NCBI GenBank assembly: GCA_963734065.1
Contig: CAVTFN010000004.1
Coordinates: forward strand, 372,001 to 436,000
DNA length: 64,000 bases
Source: DATBLE01 sp963734065
GTDB taxonomy: Bacteria; Actinomycetota; Thermoleophilia; Gaiellales; Gaiellaceae
Direction: 5' to 3'
Position numbers and translations under genes: made by a program. The first letter of the stretch is position 1; each line of letters begins with the position of its first letter. Shown piece by piece: positions 25,301 to 32,954 of the stretch. The notes beneath the pieces were generated by a model. The model worked only from the letters and a program-made list of their open reading frames with translations. It searched no databases and was not told where the DNA came from.

Positions 25301-26765
25301 GACCGAAGAGCTGGCGATTCGACGAGTCGCGGGAGTCCCACAGGTAGGCCTCGTGGCCGGACGGGTTCGACTCCAGGGATTTGTAGACGACGAAGAAGGT
25401 GTCGGGTTGGGCGATCGTGAAGGTGCTGTTGTAGGTCTTCATCAGCGAGCTGACGCCGTCGAACTCGAGCGCCGCGCGTCCGTTGACGGCGCCGCGGCGC
25501 ATGGTCGGCGCCTGCCCGGCGGCGAAGGCGGAGAGGTCGCGGCCGAAGCCGCTTCCGTCGGGCCAGGTCGTCACCCCGGCGCCGTCGGCGTCGGCGAGGG
25601 AATCGGCGTCGAACCACAACTGCAGGCCGGCGGTCACAGGCGGGGTCGCGCTTCCGCTCGGAGCTTGTGTGACGACCGCGGTTGCCTGCGAGCTGGCGCT
25701 TTGGCTGCCCACGGTGTTGGTCGCCGTCACCACCGCACGGACGGTGAAGCCGATGTCCGTGCTGCCCAGGGTCAGCGTCGAGGACGTTGCGCCGGCGATG
25801 TCGGTACAGGCTGCGCCGGTCGTGTCGCAGTGCTGCCACTGGAAGGCGTAGCCGATCGGCTGCGTTCCGCTCCAGGTACCGGTTGCTGCCGTCAGGGTCG
25901 AGTTCTCCCTGGCAAGCCCGGTTACCGTCGGCGGTGCAGTGTTCGACGGCGCGGTCGGCGTCGGAGGGCCGCCGAGACCGTACTTCTGGTTCAGCCAATC
26001 GGTGACGGCCTGGCGATTGGCGACGCTCATCGTGCCGTTGTAGAGGAGGATCTCCGCGACCTGGATGTGGGCGAGGTCGTAGCCGTACTGGCCGCTGGTG
26101 CTCAGCCCTCCGACGGAGAGGCCGGCGAGTGAGGCCCCGCCGGCGTTGCCGGTTCCGAGCGACGTCCCGTTCCGGTAGAGCACGGACGAGCTGCCGTTGA
26201 AGGTCCCGCTCCAGACCTCGAAAGAGTCGAACGGGTACGCGATCCCGGAATAGTCGAGATCCTGGTTGGCGTAGAGCCGCGTCTGCCCGGCGCCCGACTT
26301 GCCGAACACCTGCCGCGTGGACGAGTCTCGCGAGTCGAAGACGAACGCGCGCGCGGAGCTGTTCGTGTCGAGCGACTTGTAGACGACGAAGAAGGTGTCG
26401 GGTTGGGCGATCGTGAAGGTGCTGTTGTAGGTCTTCATCAGCGAGCTGACGCCGTCGAACTCGAGCGCGGCCTTGCCGTTGACGGCGCCGCGGCGCATGG
26501 TCGGCGCCTGCCCGGAGGTAAAAGCGGAGAGGTCGCGGCCGAAGCCGCTTCCGTCCGGCCACGTCAGCACCCCGGCGCCGTCGGCGTCGGGGAGGGAATC
26601 TGCGTCGAACCACAACTGCAGGCCCGCGGACACCGGTGGCGGGTCGGCGAGGCCGGAGCCGCTGCTCGGAGCGGCGCCAACCAGGGCGCAGAGCGCAGCG
26701 ATCAACGAGACAAGACATAGAGTCCTGCGGGCGACCCGCTCTGTACCGCTCCCTCGCGACAGCAC
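22383..26765 (-). CDS. Giant secreted LamG/Ig-repeat protein
   Basis: About 1460 residues. A signal peptide (LCLVSLIAALCALVGA) is followed by four LamG/concanavalin-like domains of two alternating types (each starting GLQLWF(D/E)A and ending near Y(N)G(T/S)MS-NRQ-VTDWL-QKYG) joined by Ig-like beta modules (TLTA-TGTWSGTQPIGYAFQW). Order: LamG-A, Ig, LamG-B, three near-identical Ig, LamG-A, Ig, LamG-B. The A-Ig-B block is duplicated with no visible differences over 1.6 kb. Start: no ATG before the signal peptide; GTG 26765 is preferred, TTG 26825 is an alternative. Likely a cell-surface or matrix carbohydrate-binding adhesin. First gene of the operon with the 381-residue protein and the GT2. 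Confidence 0.85.
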   Translation of the reverse strand: MLSRGSGTERVARRTLCLVSLIAALCALVGAAPSSGSGLADPPPVSAGLQLWFDADSLPDADGAGVLTWPDGSGFGRDLSAFTSGQAPTMRRGAVNGKAALEFDGVSSLMKTYNSTFTIAQPDTFFVVYKSLDTNSSARAFVFDSRDSSTRQVFGKSGAGQTRLYANQDLDYSGIAYPFDSFEVWSGTFNGSSSVLYRNGTSLGTGNAGGASLAGLSVGGLSTSGQYGYDLAHIQVAEILLYNGTMSVANRQAVTDWLNQKYGLGGPPTPTAPSNTAPPTVTGLARENSTLTAATGTWSGTQPIGYAFQWQHCDTTGAACTDIAGATSSTLTLGSTDIGFTVRAVVTATNTVGSQSASSQATAVVTQAPSGSATPPVTAGLQLWFDADSLADADGAGVTTWPDGSGFGRDLSAFAAGQAPTMRRGAVNGRAALEFDGVSSLMKTYNSTFTIAQPDTFFVVYKSLESNPSGHEAYLWDSRDSSNRQLFGLGPFTNTEMYANIDVEIPTAYPFPDYQVWSGTFQGTSSTVWKNGTLVATGNTGTSTMSGLTIGALSTSAQYGYLYGHSLVAEILFYNGSMSASNRQDVTDWLKQKYGIGNTQTPVAPSNTSLPTVTGQATENSTLTATTGTWSGTQPIGYAFQWRRCDTTGNGCVDIPGATSNTRTLTSADVGSTIRAQVTATNSAGSQTASSQQTAVVSAASAPPSNTSLPTVTGQATENSTLTATTGTWSGTQPIGYAFQWRRCDTTGNGCVDIPGATSNTRTLTSADVGSTIRAQVTATNSAGSQTASSQQTAVVSAASAPPSNTSLPTVTGQATENSTLTATTGTWSGTQPIGYAFQWRRCDTTGNGCVDIPGATSNTRTLTSADVGSTIRAQVTATNSAGSQTASSQQTAVVSSASSGSLPPVSAGLQLWFEAQQLPDADGGRVLTWPDGSGFGRDLSAFTSGQAPTMRRGAVNGKAALEFDGVSSLMKTYNSTFTIAQPDTFFVVYKSLDTNSSARAFVFDSRDSSTRQVFGKSGAGQTRLYANQDLDYSGIAYPFDSFEVWSGTFNGSSSVLYRNGTSLGTGNAGGASLAGLSVGGLSTSGQYGYDLAHIQVAEILLYNGTMSVANRQAVTDWLNQKYGLGGPPTPTAPSNTAPPTVTGLARENSTLTAATGTWSGTQPIGYAFQWQHCDTTGAACTDIAGATSSTLTLGSTDIGFTVRAVVTATNTVGSQSASSQATAVVTQAPSGSATPPVTAGLQLWFDADSLADADGAGVTTWPDGSGFGRDLSAFAAGQAPTMRRGAVNGRAALEFDGVSSLMKTYNSTFTIAQPDTFFVVYKSLESNPSGHEAYLWDSRDSSNRQLFGLGPFTNTEMYANIDVEIPTAYPFPDYQVWSGTFQGTSSTVWKNGTLVATGNTGTSTMSGLTIGALSTSAQYGYLYGHSLVAEILFYNGSMSASNRQDVTDWLKQKYGIGNT
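22388..23989. repeat. 1.6-kb direct repeat, copy 1
   Basis: Identical by eye to 24971-26572 over about 1602 bp (offset 2583 bp, a multiple of three). It covers most of one LamG-A/Ig/LamG-B block in the secreted protein gene. Divergence begins abruptly at about 23990, where CACCCGG becomes CACCCCGG. Confidence 0.9.
24079..24950. repeat. Three tandem 297-bp Ig-module repeats
   Basis: Units start at 24079, 24376 and 24673 (CTGACGACCGCGGTCTGC) and appear identical; the third stops 19 bases short. Each encodes one 99-residue Ig-like module, in frame. Confidence 0.92.
24971..26572. repeat. 1.6-kb direct repeat, copy 2
   Basis: Second copy of the sequence at 22388-23989, in the same orientation and reading frame. 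Confidence 0.9.
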
Positions 26766-26885
26766 CAAGCACTTGTAACGGGCGGCGGCCCGGCTCCACA
26801 ACTGGCCGGTGGTTGAGTTCGACAAGCGGGATTCCGGCGCCGTTGCGGCACGCCGCGACAGAGGGCGAAACGGCCGCTCTGCTGC

Positions 26886-26901
26886 CTAGCCGACCGTCTA
26901 G
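26886..26901. promoter_or_regulatory. EPS palindrome between LamG gene and GT2 gene
   Basis: CTAGCCGACCGTCTAG matches the palindrome at 14 of 16 positions. It lies in the 171-bp divergent region. Its centre is 31.5 bp before the TACACC -10 of the gene at 26937. Confidence 0.55.
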
Positions 26902-26924
26902 TAGCTTCCAGCGATCCGCGCTGC

Positions 26925-26936
26925 TACACCGGTCTG
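26925..26936 (+). promoter_or_regulatory. -10-like element of a probable leaderless transcript
   Basis: TACACC at 26925-26930, six bases, then GTG 26937. No Shine-Dalgarno. Confidence 0.4.
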
Positions 26937-27956
26937 GTGGCCGAACTGACAGTCGTGATCGTCGCCCACGACAGCGCTCGGTGGCTCGAGGCGTGCATCG
27001 AGTCCGTCTACGCGCATGCCGGCGGCCTGGAGCCGGAGGTGATCGTCGTCGACACCGAGTCGACGGACGGATCCGCCGACCTGGTCGAGCGGCTGTTTCC
27101 GGCCGTGCGCGTGATTCGGTCGGAGAACCGTGGGTTCGCCGCTGCGAACAACCGTGCCGCCCGGGAAACGGACGCGCCGTTCGTCCTCTTCCTGAACCCT
27201 GACACCGAGATCGTGCAAGGCCGACTGGGCGACCTGGTCGACGAGTTGGCCACGCGGCCACGAGTCGGACTCGTCGGCTGCCGGCAGCTCGACGCGACCG
27301 GCGCCGTCTATCCGACCATCCGGCGGTTCCCGACCGCCGTGCGCCTCTTCTTCGAGGCAGTCGGGTCGGAGCGATTTCCGTTTCGCGCTTCCTGGCTCGG
27401 CGAGCGGGAGCTCGATCAGTCGCGCTACGAGCAAGAGACGGAGTGCGATTGGACGTCAGGGTCGTTCATGCTCGTGCGGCGCGAGGCACTCCTCGGCGCC
27501 GGTCTGATGGACGAGCGGTTCTTCCTGTATTGCGAGGAGCCCGACCTCTGTCTCCGGATCCGCCGCGGCGGCTGGGACGTGCGCCATGTCCCGACGATGA
27601 CGATCGTGCACTACGTCGGAAAGGCCGGCTTGAACGAGCAGCTCGTCGCCCAGGATGCATTCGCACGCCGGCAGTACTTCGAGAAGCACTTCTCCCCCGT
27701 GCATCGCGCGGCCGCGATCGGCGCCTTCGCATCCGGTCACGTGCTGAGGGCAGTCGTCGGCGGCTTCGACTCCGAGACCCGGCCGCGTCGGAGGATGTGC
27801 TCGCGAGCCGCGTTGCGGGCCCTGTTCGGCCGAACGCCGCCGTTCATGGCGCCACCGGAATGCGCGGTCTCAACGTCGGAACCGCGTCAGACGCTGATGA
27901 GGCCGATCCCGAACCAACCGCCCGCCGTGTCGTCGACCAGCTCCTCGCTCGGGTAA
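26937..27956 (+). CDS. Family 2 glycosyltransferase (rhamnosyltransferase-like)
   Basis: A 339-residue protein. The GT-A motifs are clear: LTVVIVAHDSARWLEACIES, VIVVDTESTDGS, NRGFAAANN, VLFLNPDTEI (DXD-like), SGSFMLVRREAL and FFLYCEEPDLCLRI, a set typical of dTDP-rhamnose or related transferases. It should add a sugar to the lipid-linked repeat unit on the cytoplasmic side. GTG 26937 begins the fold directly. The last 23 residues overlap the convergent methyltransferase gene and look like read-through of a weakly constrained tail. Confidence 0.9.
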   Translation: MAELTVVIVAHDSARWLEACIESVYAHAGGLEPEVIVVDTESTDGSADLVERLFPAVRVIRSENRGFAAANNRAARETDAPFVLFLNPDTEIVQGRLGDLVDELATRPRVGLVGCRQLDATGAVYPTIRRFPTAVRLFFEAVGSERFPFRASWLGERELDQSRYEQETECDWTSGSFMLVRREALLGAGLMDERFFLYCEEPDLCLRIRRGGWDVRHVPTMTIVHYVGKAGLNEQLVAQDAFARRQYFEKHFSPVHRAAAIGAFASGHVLRAVVGGFDSETRPRRRMCSRAALRALFGRTPPFMAPPECAVSTSEPRQTLMRPIPNQPPAVSSTSSSLG

Positions 27957-28711
27957 CGATCGCGGATCTCTCTCCAGAAGCGCGGCACGTCTCCGACGAG
28001 GAGCCGAGGTCCGTCGACCGATCCCTCCGCCGCAGCGGGGGTGATGTCGTGGAACGCGATCAGCCCCCCATGTCGAACGAGGGGAGAGTAGAGATCGAAA
28101 TCCTGCCGGACGCCCTCGTAGGTGTGGTCGCCGTCGATGAAGAGAAAGTCGAGCTGGTGCCCGTTCAGCAAAGCCCTCACACGATCCATGGTTTCGGGAG
28201 CATGCGAGTCTGCCCGGACGAGGTCGAGGCGATGCTGTCGAGGCAGGAACGACCTGTACAGCGGGATCCTCCACGCCGGATAGCCGCCGCCGAACTCGCC
28301 GTCCGGCAGGTCGACGCTGATCAGGTGCGCCCCGGCGGAGAGCACGTGGGAGACGAGGAACAGGCTGCCGCCGTTGGCCGTCCCGATCTCGAGTGCACGC
28401 CGCGGCTGCTCCGCAGCGAGACGCTCGACCAGCGCACGGATCTCCGCCGGCCGCTGGCCGGGCTCCACCGAGATCTCGAACGGCCCACGGCCGAACGCGA
28501 TCTCGACGAGGCGGTCGAAGTCGCCCTCTGCACGCTCCGCCTGCCGACGCAGCCGGCGACCCGCCACCGGGGCGAGCGCAGGCCGCAGTGGCCGAACCGC
28601 CGCCTTGCCGACGAAGCCTCCGACTCCGTAGCGCGCGATCCCCCGCCTCGCCCGCAGCGCGAGCCGGCGCGTCGGAAGCGCTGCGCTCTCCGGCGTTGCC
28701 TGCATGTCCAC
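27887..28711 (-). CDS. Class I SAM-dependent methyltransferase
   Basis: A 274-residue protein. After a basic N-terminus, residues about 120-240 form a Rossmann-type SAM domain: RRALEIGTANGGSLFLVS (motif I), HLISVDLPDGE, LDFLFIDGDHTYEGV and GGLIAFHDI. This pattern is that of Methyltransf_24/cephalosporin-hydroxylase-like enzymes often found in glycan clusters, where they methylate sugars. Start GTG 28711 is preceded by TAAGCT and six bases, fitting a leaderless transcript. Its 3' end overlaps the GT2 gene by 70 bp on the opposite strand. Confidence 0.88.
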   Translation of the reverse strand: MDMQATPESAALPTRRLALRARRGIARYGVGGFVGKAAVRPLRPALAPVAGRRLRRQAERAEGDFDRLVEIAFGRGPFEISVEPGQRPAEIRALVERLAAEQPRRALEIGTANGGSLFLVSHVLSAGAHLISVDLPDGEFGGGYPAWRIPLYRSFLPRQHRLDLVRADSHAPETMDRVRALLNGHQLDFLFIDGDHTYEGVRQDFDLYSPLVRHGGLIAFHDITPAAAEGSVDGPRLLVGDVPRFWREIRDRYPSEELVDDTAGGWFGIGLISV

Positions 28712-28723
28712 CGGTCGAGCTTA
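28712..28723 (-). promoter_or_regulatory. -10 element of a probable leaderless transcript
   Basis: On the minus strand TAAGCT (28723 to 28718), six bases, then GTG 28711. The palindrome at 28778-28793 is centred 62.5 bp upstream of the -10, the same distance as at 32955 to the -10 of the small LuxR gene. Confidence 0.5.
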
Positions 28724-28777
28724 GAGCCCCGAGCGAGACCGCCCAACCGACGAACAACCGGTCCTGCACGGGCGCAC

Positions 28778-28793
28778 CTAGCCGATGGGACAG
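28778..28793. promoter_or_regulatory. EPS palindrome between methyltransferase and flippase genes
   Basis: CTAGCCGATGGGACAG matches the palindrome at 13 of 16 positions, with a full left half-site. It lies midway in a 143-bp divergent promoter region. Confidence 0.5.
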
Positions 28794-28854
28794 GTGGCAA
28801 AACTGACCTATCGAGCATAGGCCGCCGCGGCCGTCGAGCCTATTGTCGTGGCAG

Positions 28855-30351
28855 ATGATCCGCGTGGCGGTCCCGCCTGCAGACGCACTCGGGCAGCCCG
28901 CCGCGAACGAGAGCTTTCGAGCACCGGTCGTCCGCGGGCTCGCCTGGAAAACCGCGACGCGCGGCACCTTCGAAGCGACGAGGCTCCTGCTCGCGATCGT
29001 ACTGGCACGGCTGCTGACACCCGACGAGTACGGACTTGCAGGCCTCGTTCTTGTCGTGGTCGCGTTCGAACCCGTTCTCTCAGGTGTTGCATTCGCATCG
29101 GCACTCGTCCGGCGCCCGACGCTGAACGAGGAGGACCGGTCGACGGTCTTCTGGACCTGCCTCCTCACCGGTCTCCTGTGCACCACTGTCGGGATTGCGC
29201 TCTCCTGGGCCGTTGCAGGCTTCTACGGCGACGACCGTGTCCAGCCGCTCTTCGCGGCGATCTGCTTCTGCTTCGTGCTCAGCTCGCTCGGGATCACGCA
29301 CAGCCACCTCCTCGTTCGCGAGATGAACTTCCGCGCGCTGGAGATGCGCGCGATGGTGGCAGTCGTCCTCGGCGCCACAGCTGCGATCTACGCGGCCGCT
29401 GCGGGGTACGGGGCGTGGGCGCTTGTCGTGCAGCAACTCGTCACCTACGGCACCTCGGCCGTTCTGCTCTGGGTTCTCTCCGACTGGCGGCCCCACCTGA
29501 TGTACTCGCGCAGGAGCATCCGCGAGCTCCGCTCCTTCGGAGGAAACGTGTCGGGGACGCTCGCCCTGTTCCAGCTGAACCAGAACACCGACAACGTCCT
29601 GATCGGTCGGTTCCTCGGTGCCCCAGCTCTGGGCGCGTACATGCTCGCCTACAACATCATCCTCGTACCGTTCAGCCGGCTCACGTCGCCGCTGCACGAG
29701 GTGCTGTATCCGGTGTTCGCGCGCCTGCAGTCGGACACTGCCAGGCTCGGCTCCCTCTGGCTTCGGTCGGTCAGGCTGGTGGCGGCGGTGGCGCTGCCTT
29801 CGATGCTCACCCTCATCGTGATTGCGCCCGACGCGGTCAACGTGGTCTTCGGCGATCGCTGGTCCGAGGCAGAGCCGGTAGTGCAGATCCTCGCCTGGGT
29901 CGGGCTGCTGTTCGCTCTTCAGGGCCTCAACTCGATCGTCCTCCAGGCAGTCGACCGGACCCGGACGCTCTTCCTGTACGCGCTCGTCTCGTTCGCGGCC
30001 GGGCTCGTCTCGTTCGTGATCGGACTCACGTGGGGCATCGTCGGCGTCGCAGCCTGCTTCGCCGTCGCCAGCACGCTCGTGCAGCCCCTGTACCTCAGAC
30101 TGACCGCCCACTCGCTCGGAATCGGTGTCCGTGACTTCGCACGTGCGGTCTGGGGCGTGTTCCAGGCGTCCGTCGCGGTTGCCGTCTGCGTATTGCTTGT
30201 CCGGCAGCTGCTGGTGCATGCCGGTGCCGGAGCGCTGCCGCGGCTCCTGATCTGCTCGGCTGTCGCCGTCGCCGTGTACGTCCCGATCTGCGCCTGGCGC
30301 GCGCCGGATGTCGTCGGCGAGCTCCGACGCTTCCGACGCCGCCGCGTCTAG
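28855..30351 (+). CDS. Polysaccharide flippase (WzxC/MATE-like)
   Basis: A 498-residue polytopic protein with about 12-14 hydrophobic spans. It starts with the GLAWKTATRGTFEATRLLLAIVLARLLTPDEYGLAGLV segment typical of WzxC-type lipopolysaccharide flippases, with NQNTDNVLIGRFLGAPALGAYMLAYN near the middle. It would move the lipid-linked repeat unit across the membrane. TATTGT at 28841-28846 is a good -10, eight bases before ATG 28855; a TTG four codons earlier is the alternative start. The TAG stop shares the bases CTAG with the stop of the convergent polymerase gene. Confidence 0.92.
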   Translation: MIRVAVPPADALGQPAANESFRAPVVRGLAWKTATRGTFEATRLLLAIVLARLLTPDEYGLAGLVLVVVAFEPVLSGVAFASALVRRPTLNEEDRSTVFWTCLLTGLLCTTVGIALSWAVAGFYGDDRVQPLFAAICFCFVLSSLGITHSHLLVREMNFRALEMRAMVAVVLGATAAIYAAAAGYGAWALVVQQLVTYGTSAVLLWVLSDWRPHLMYSRRSIRELRSFGGNVSGTLALFQLNQNTDNVLIGRFLGAPALGAYMLAYNIILVPFSRLTSPLHEVLYPVFARLQSDTARLGSLWLRSVRLVAAVALPSMLTLIVIAPDAVNVVFGDRWSEAEPVVQILAWVGLLFALQGLNSIVLQAVDRTRTLFLYALVSFAAGLVSFVIGLTWGIVGVAACFAVASTLVQPLYLRLTAHSLGIGVRDFARAVWGVFQASVAVAVCVLLVRQLLVHAGAGALPRLLICSAVAVAVYVPICAWRAPDVVGELRRFRRRRV

Positions 30352-31868
30352 CCGGCCGCTTGCGGTCCGGGCTCCTGCCGGAGGCGGACGAATACGCTCA
30401 TCAGGGCGAGGACCAGGAAAAGCAGAATCGTCACCTGAACGAAGCCGAGAGCGTCGAACGTGAGCATGGAGACGGCGAACGCGTAGACGGACGAGGCGAG
30501 CGCGACCGCGAGCCATCCGTCATCGCCGTCGTCGGCTCTGGCGATTCGCGTCATCCTCCGGATCGAGCGGATGAAGAGCCAGAGAAGGGCGACGACTCCG
30601 ATGATGCCGGTCTCGAGCAACGAGCCGAGCCACTGGTCGTCGAGGATGTTCGACAGCGTCACCCCGCGCGGCACGATCGCCTCGTTGACCGCCGTCACCC
30701 GGCTTCCGAACCCCTCACCCAGCAGCGGCCGTCTCGACCATTCGGCGATCGACGGCCCGACTCTCGCCAGCCGTCCGTCCGCCGCCTCGCCGTCGCCGAG
30801 GCCCGCGCGCTGCGTCTGCTGCGCGACGAGCCCCTGCTTGGGGAAGAACGCGGAGTAGATGCTGCCGAGCGTATTTGGCAGCACGAAGTAGACGACGCAG
30901 ATCGCGGGGACGAGCGCCGGCCACAGCCGCCGGGTCTGCTCGGGCCGCAGCCACAGGAACACCAGCGCGATGACGGCGAGCATGATCACGCCTGTGCGGG
31001 AGAGCGTTGTGAGCGAGCCCATCGCCAGGAGCACGAAGGCGACGAGCCACCGCTTCCGCTTCGTGCTCTTGGCCAGGTAGAGAGCGAGCGGGGCCAGCAT
31101 GGTCAGGATCGCGGCGAGCTCGATCGGATGTGCAGCCGACGAGTACACCCGTCGCAGGCCCGAGCGGTCGAGATAGGTGGCGGTCAACCCGGCGGTCACG
31201 GCGGGATCGTTGAAGTGCAGCGCCGGCGTCAGGCGGCCGAGGTGGTTGAAGACGTTGAACCCCGTCCGGGACTCGACCATCGCGAACGCCGCGACGACCG
31301 TGCCGCAGAACACGAGCGCACGGATCAGGGCGTCCAGCTCCGCGCGGCTGCGCACCACGCTGACGACGACGTAGAAGAGCAGGAAGAAGCTCACCCAGAA
31401 CGTCAGCGTCTTGACCACCACGCTCGAGACGCCCAGCTCCTCGATCCTGCCGGCGTTGACCCCCACCGAAGCGAGCGCTGCAACTCCGAACAGGATCATC
31501 GGCGGCTCGAGGCCGCTCTTGCGGAGGCGGACCCGGGGATCGACCAGGAGCGACGTCAGCCAGGCGGCCGCGACAAGCGCGATGAGGACGCGGTACGGCT
31601 CGAGACTGAACGGCAGCGCAGACGGCAACAGGCTGTAGCGCTTGACCGGGATGAACAAGATCACCGCGACGACGGCGGTCAGGAGCCCCTGCCATGGCAG
31701 GAGAACCCGGTACATGAGGCCGACGAGCAGGAGCACCAGCACCAGCGGCGCCACCACGGTCGGACGCGCGCCGACCACGAGGTCGACCGCCAGCGCACCG
31801 ACTACGGCCGTCGCCAGCGCGCAGGAGAGGATCGGGCCTCGATTGAGGCGCCAGTCCAAGCCGCGCAT
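30348..31868 (-). CDS. O-antigen polymerase/ligase-like membrane protein
   Basis: A 506-residue protein with about 11-12 membrane spans and a large loop around residues 330-400. The region SRRPLLGEGFGSRV near residue 385 is the Wzy_C-type motif (P-L-G-x-G) seen in O-antigen ligases and Wzy polymerases. It would polymerise or ligate repeat units on the outer face of the membrane. It lies 3 bp downstream of the Wzz-like gene and is the last gene of the operon that starts with the small LuxR gene. Confidence 0.88.
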   Translation of the reverse strand: MRGLDWRLNRGPILSCALATAVVGALAVDLVVGARPTVVAPLVLVLLLVGLMYRVLLPWQGLLTAVVAVILFIPVKRYSLLPSALPFSLEPYRVLIALVAAAWLTSLLVDPRVRLRKSGLEPPMILFGVAALASVGVNAGRIEELGVSSVVVKTLTFWVSFFLLFYVVVSVVRSRAELDALIRALVFCGTVVAAFAMVESRTGFNVFNHLGRLTPALHFNDPAVTAGLTATYLDRSGLRRVYSSAAHPIELAAILTMLAPLALYLAKSTKRKRWLVAFVLLAMGSLTTLSRTGVIMLAVIALVFLWLRPEQTRRLWPALVPAICVVYFVLPNTLGSIYSAFFPKQGLVAQQTQRAGLGDGEAADGRLARVGPSIAEWSRRPLLGEGFGSRVTAVNEAIVPRGVTLSNILDDQWLGSLLETGIIGVVALLWLFIRSIRRMTRIARADDGDDGWLAVALASSVYAFAVSMLTFDALGFVQVTILLFLVLALMSVFVRLRQEPGPQAAG

Positions 31869-31871
31869 CGG

Positions 31872-32609
31872 CTATGCGCTCAGCCGTCCGGCCCAGTCCG
31901 CGGGCCGGCCCGAATCGTTCGACTCTCCCGACTCGGCGGCCTTGGCTGCGTTGCTCACCCGCAGGTTCTCGAGTACGAAGATGACCCCGACCGTCGCCGC
32001 GAGAACGGCGAGGAACACGATCACCGGGAGCGTCTTTCCCGAACCGCCGACGCGTTTCGCGGTGTCGGCAGTGCTGATCGACTCGACGACAACACGTTCG
32101 GCATCAGGGATGTCAGCCGTCGCCTGCTGCCGTGCGAGCCACGTCCTGAAAGAGGTAGACGCCCGGTTGGCCAGAGCGATCGCCCGGGCTTCGCTCGGCG
32201 CAGTCGCATCGATCTGGAGGAGCGGCAGGAGCGTCGGCGTCGAGTACTGCGGCGCCGGAACGGCGGTCACCGTCAGCTGCTCGTGCCGGCGCTCGATCCC
32301 TTTCAGCCAGGGGGCCACGGGCTCACTCGTGGCGAGCTGTGCATAGAGCGCGGTGAGGCTCGAGAGCCGCTGCGGATCGGCGGTCGGGATCGAAGGCTTG
32401 CCGGTGGCGATATCTCCCGGCAGGTACTTGATGACCGTGCGCCCCCAGGGAAACCCCGGCTGGGTGACGAACAGCGTCGCCTCACTCTTCCACGTCTTGG
32501 CGCCCGCCTTCGTTCCCGCGAGGAGCGCCAGGAACACCGCGACGAAGAGACCGACGAACAGGACGATCTTGAAGCGCCAGATGACCTGAAGATGCAGCGA
32601 AAGGTCCAT
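31872..32609 (-). CDS. Wzz-like polysaccharide co-polymerase (chain-length determinant)
   Basis: A 245-residue protein with a membrane span at residues 12-32 and another at about 192-212, bracketing an extracytoplasmic domain: the Wzz/tyrosine-kinase-adaptor topology. The C-terminal tail is short and has no Walker motifs, so no kinase is fused. It begins 3 bp after the stop of the LuxR gene (TAGCCGATG). It probably controls chain length with the polymerase encoded next. Confidence 0.82.
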   Translation of the reverse strand: MDLSLHLQVIWRFKIVLFVGLFVAVFLALLAGTKAGAKTWKSEATLFVTQPGFPWGRTVIKYLPGDIATGKPSIPTADPQRLSSLTALYAQLATSEPVAPWLKGIERRHEQLTVTAVPAPQYSTPTLLPLLQIDATAPSEARAIALANRASTSFRTWLARQQATADIPDAERVVVESISTADTAKRVGGSGKTLPVIVFLAVLAATVGVIFVLENLRVSNAAKAAESGESNDSGRPADWAGRLSA

Positions 32610-32612
32610 CGG

Positions 32613-32888
32613 CTAGCCGCGCTTCTCGCTGCCGGTCCCGGCCTCGACGTCCTCGCGGTCCACGCCCGCGCGCACCGCCCACACGATCGCGTCCGTCCGG
32701 TTTGCGGCGCCGAGCTTGCGATAGATCGAGGCGAGATGGAACTTCACGGTGTGGACGGTCACGCCGAGGGCTTCGGCGATCTGGGCGTTGGTGAGGCCGG
32801 CCGACGCGACGCGGAGCACCTCGCGCTCTCGCGCCGAGAGCGGATTCCACGGCGCCCGGTCGCGGCGTCCGCTTGCGTTGCCGACCAC
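32613..32888 (-). CDS. Single-domain LuxR-type DNA-binding regulator
   Basis: A 91-residue protein that is essentially only a GerE-type HTH (residues 16-75: LSAREREVLRVASAGLTNAQIAEALGV, TVKFHLASIYRKLG). No receiver or ligand domain is present. GTG 32888 is preferred to GTG 32918 because TACCAT lies six bases before it, the leaderless pattern of this locus, and the extra ten residues upstream look non-conserved. It heads the Wzz-polymerase operon next to a near-perfect CTAGCCGATCGGCTAG site. Its HTH is very close to that at 19442-20125, so both may read the same operator. Confidence 0.85.
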   Translation of the reverse strand: MVGNASGRRDRAPWNPLSAREREVLRVASAGLTNAQIAEALGVTVHTVKFHLASIYRKLGAANRTDAIVWAVRAGVDREDVEAGTGSEKRG

Positions 32889-32900
32889 GCTCCGATGGTA
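32889..32900 (-). promoter_or_regulatory. -10 element of a probable leaderless transcript
   Basis: Minus strand TACCAT (32900 to 32895), six bases, then GTG 32888. Confidence 0.5.
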
Positions 32901-32954
32901 TGGCGAGCCGGGTCGCACGCCTACGCGCCGATCGATCGGGCTTCCGGAGGCGGA

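Noticed and set aside
22617..26132. Two identical 310-codon plus-strand open frames (22617-23549 and 25200-26132)
   Set aside because: They are antisense shadows of the duplicated LamG-coding sequence; their composition is Arg/Gly/Val-rich without domain motifs.
22306..27261. A 1651-codon minus-strand open frame in another phase over the LamG gene
   Set aside because: Composition is almost entirely Arg/His/Asp/Gly, typical of an out-of-frame high-GC shadow; the 1460-residue frame has signal peptide and domains.
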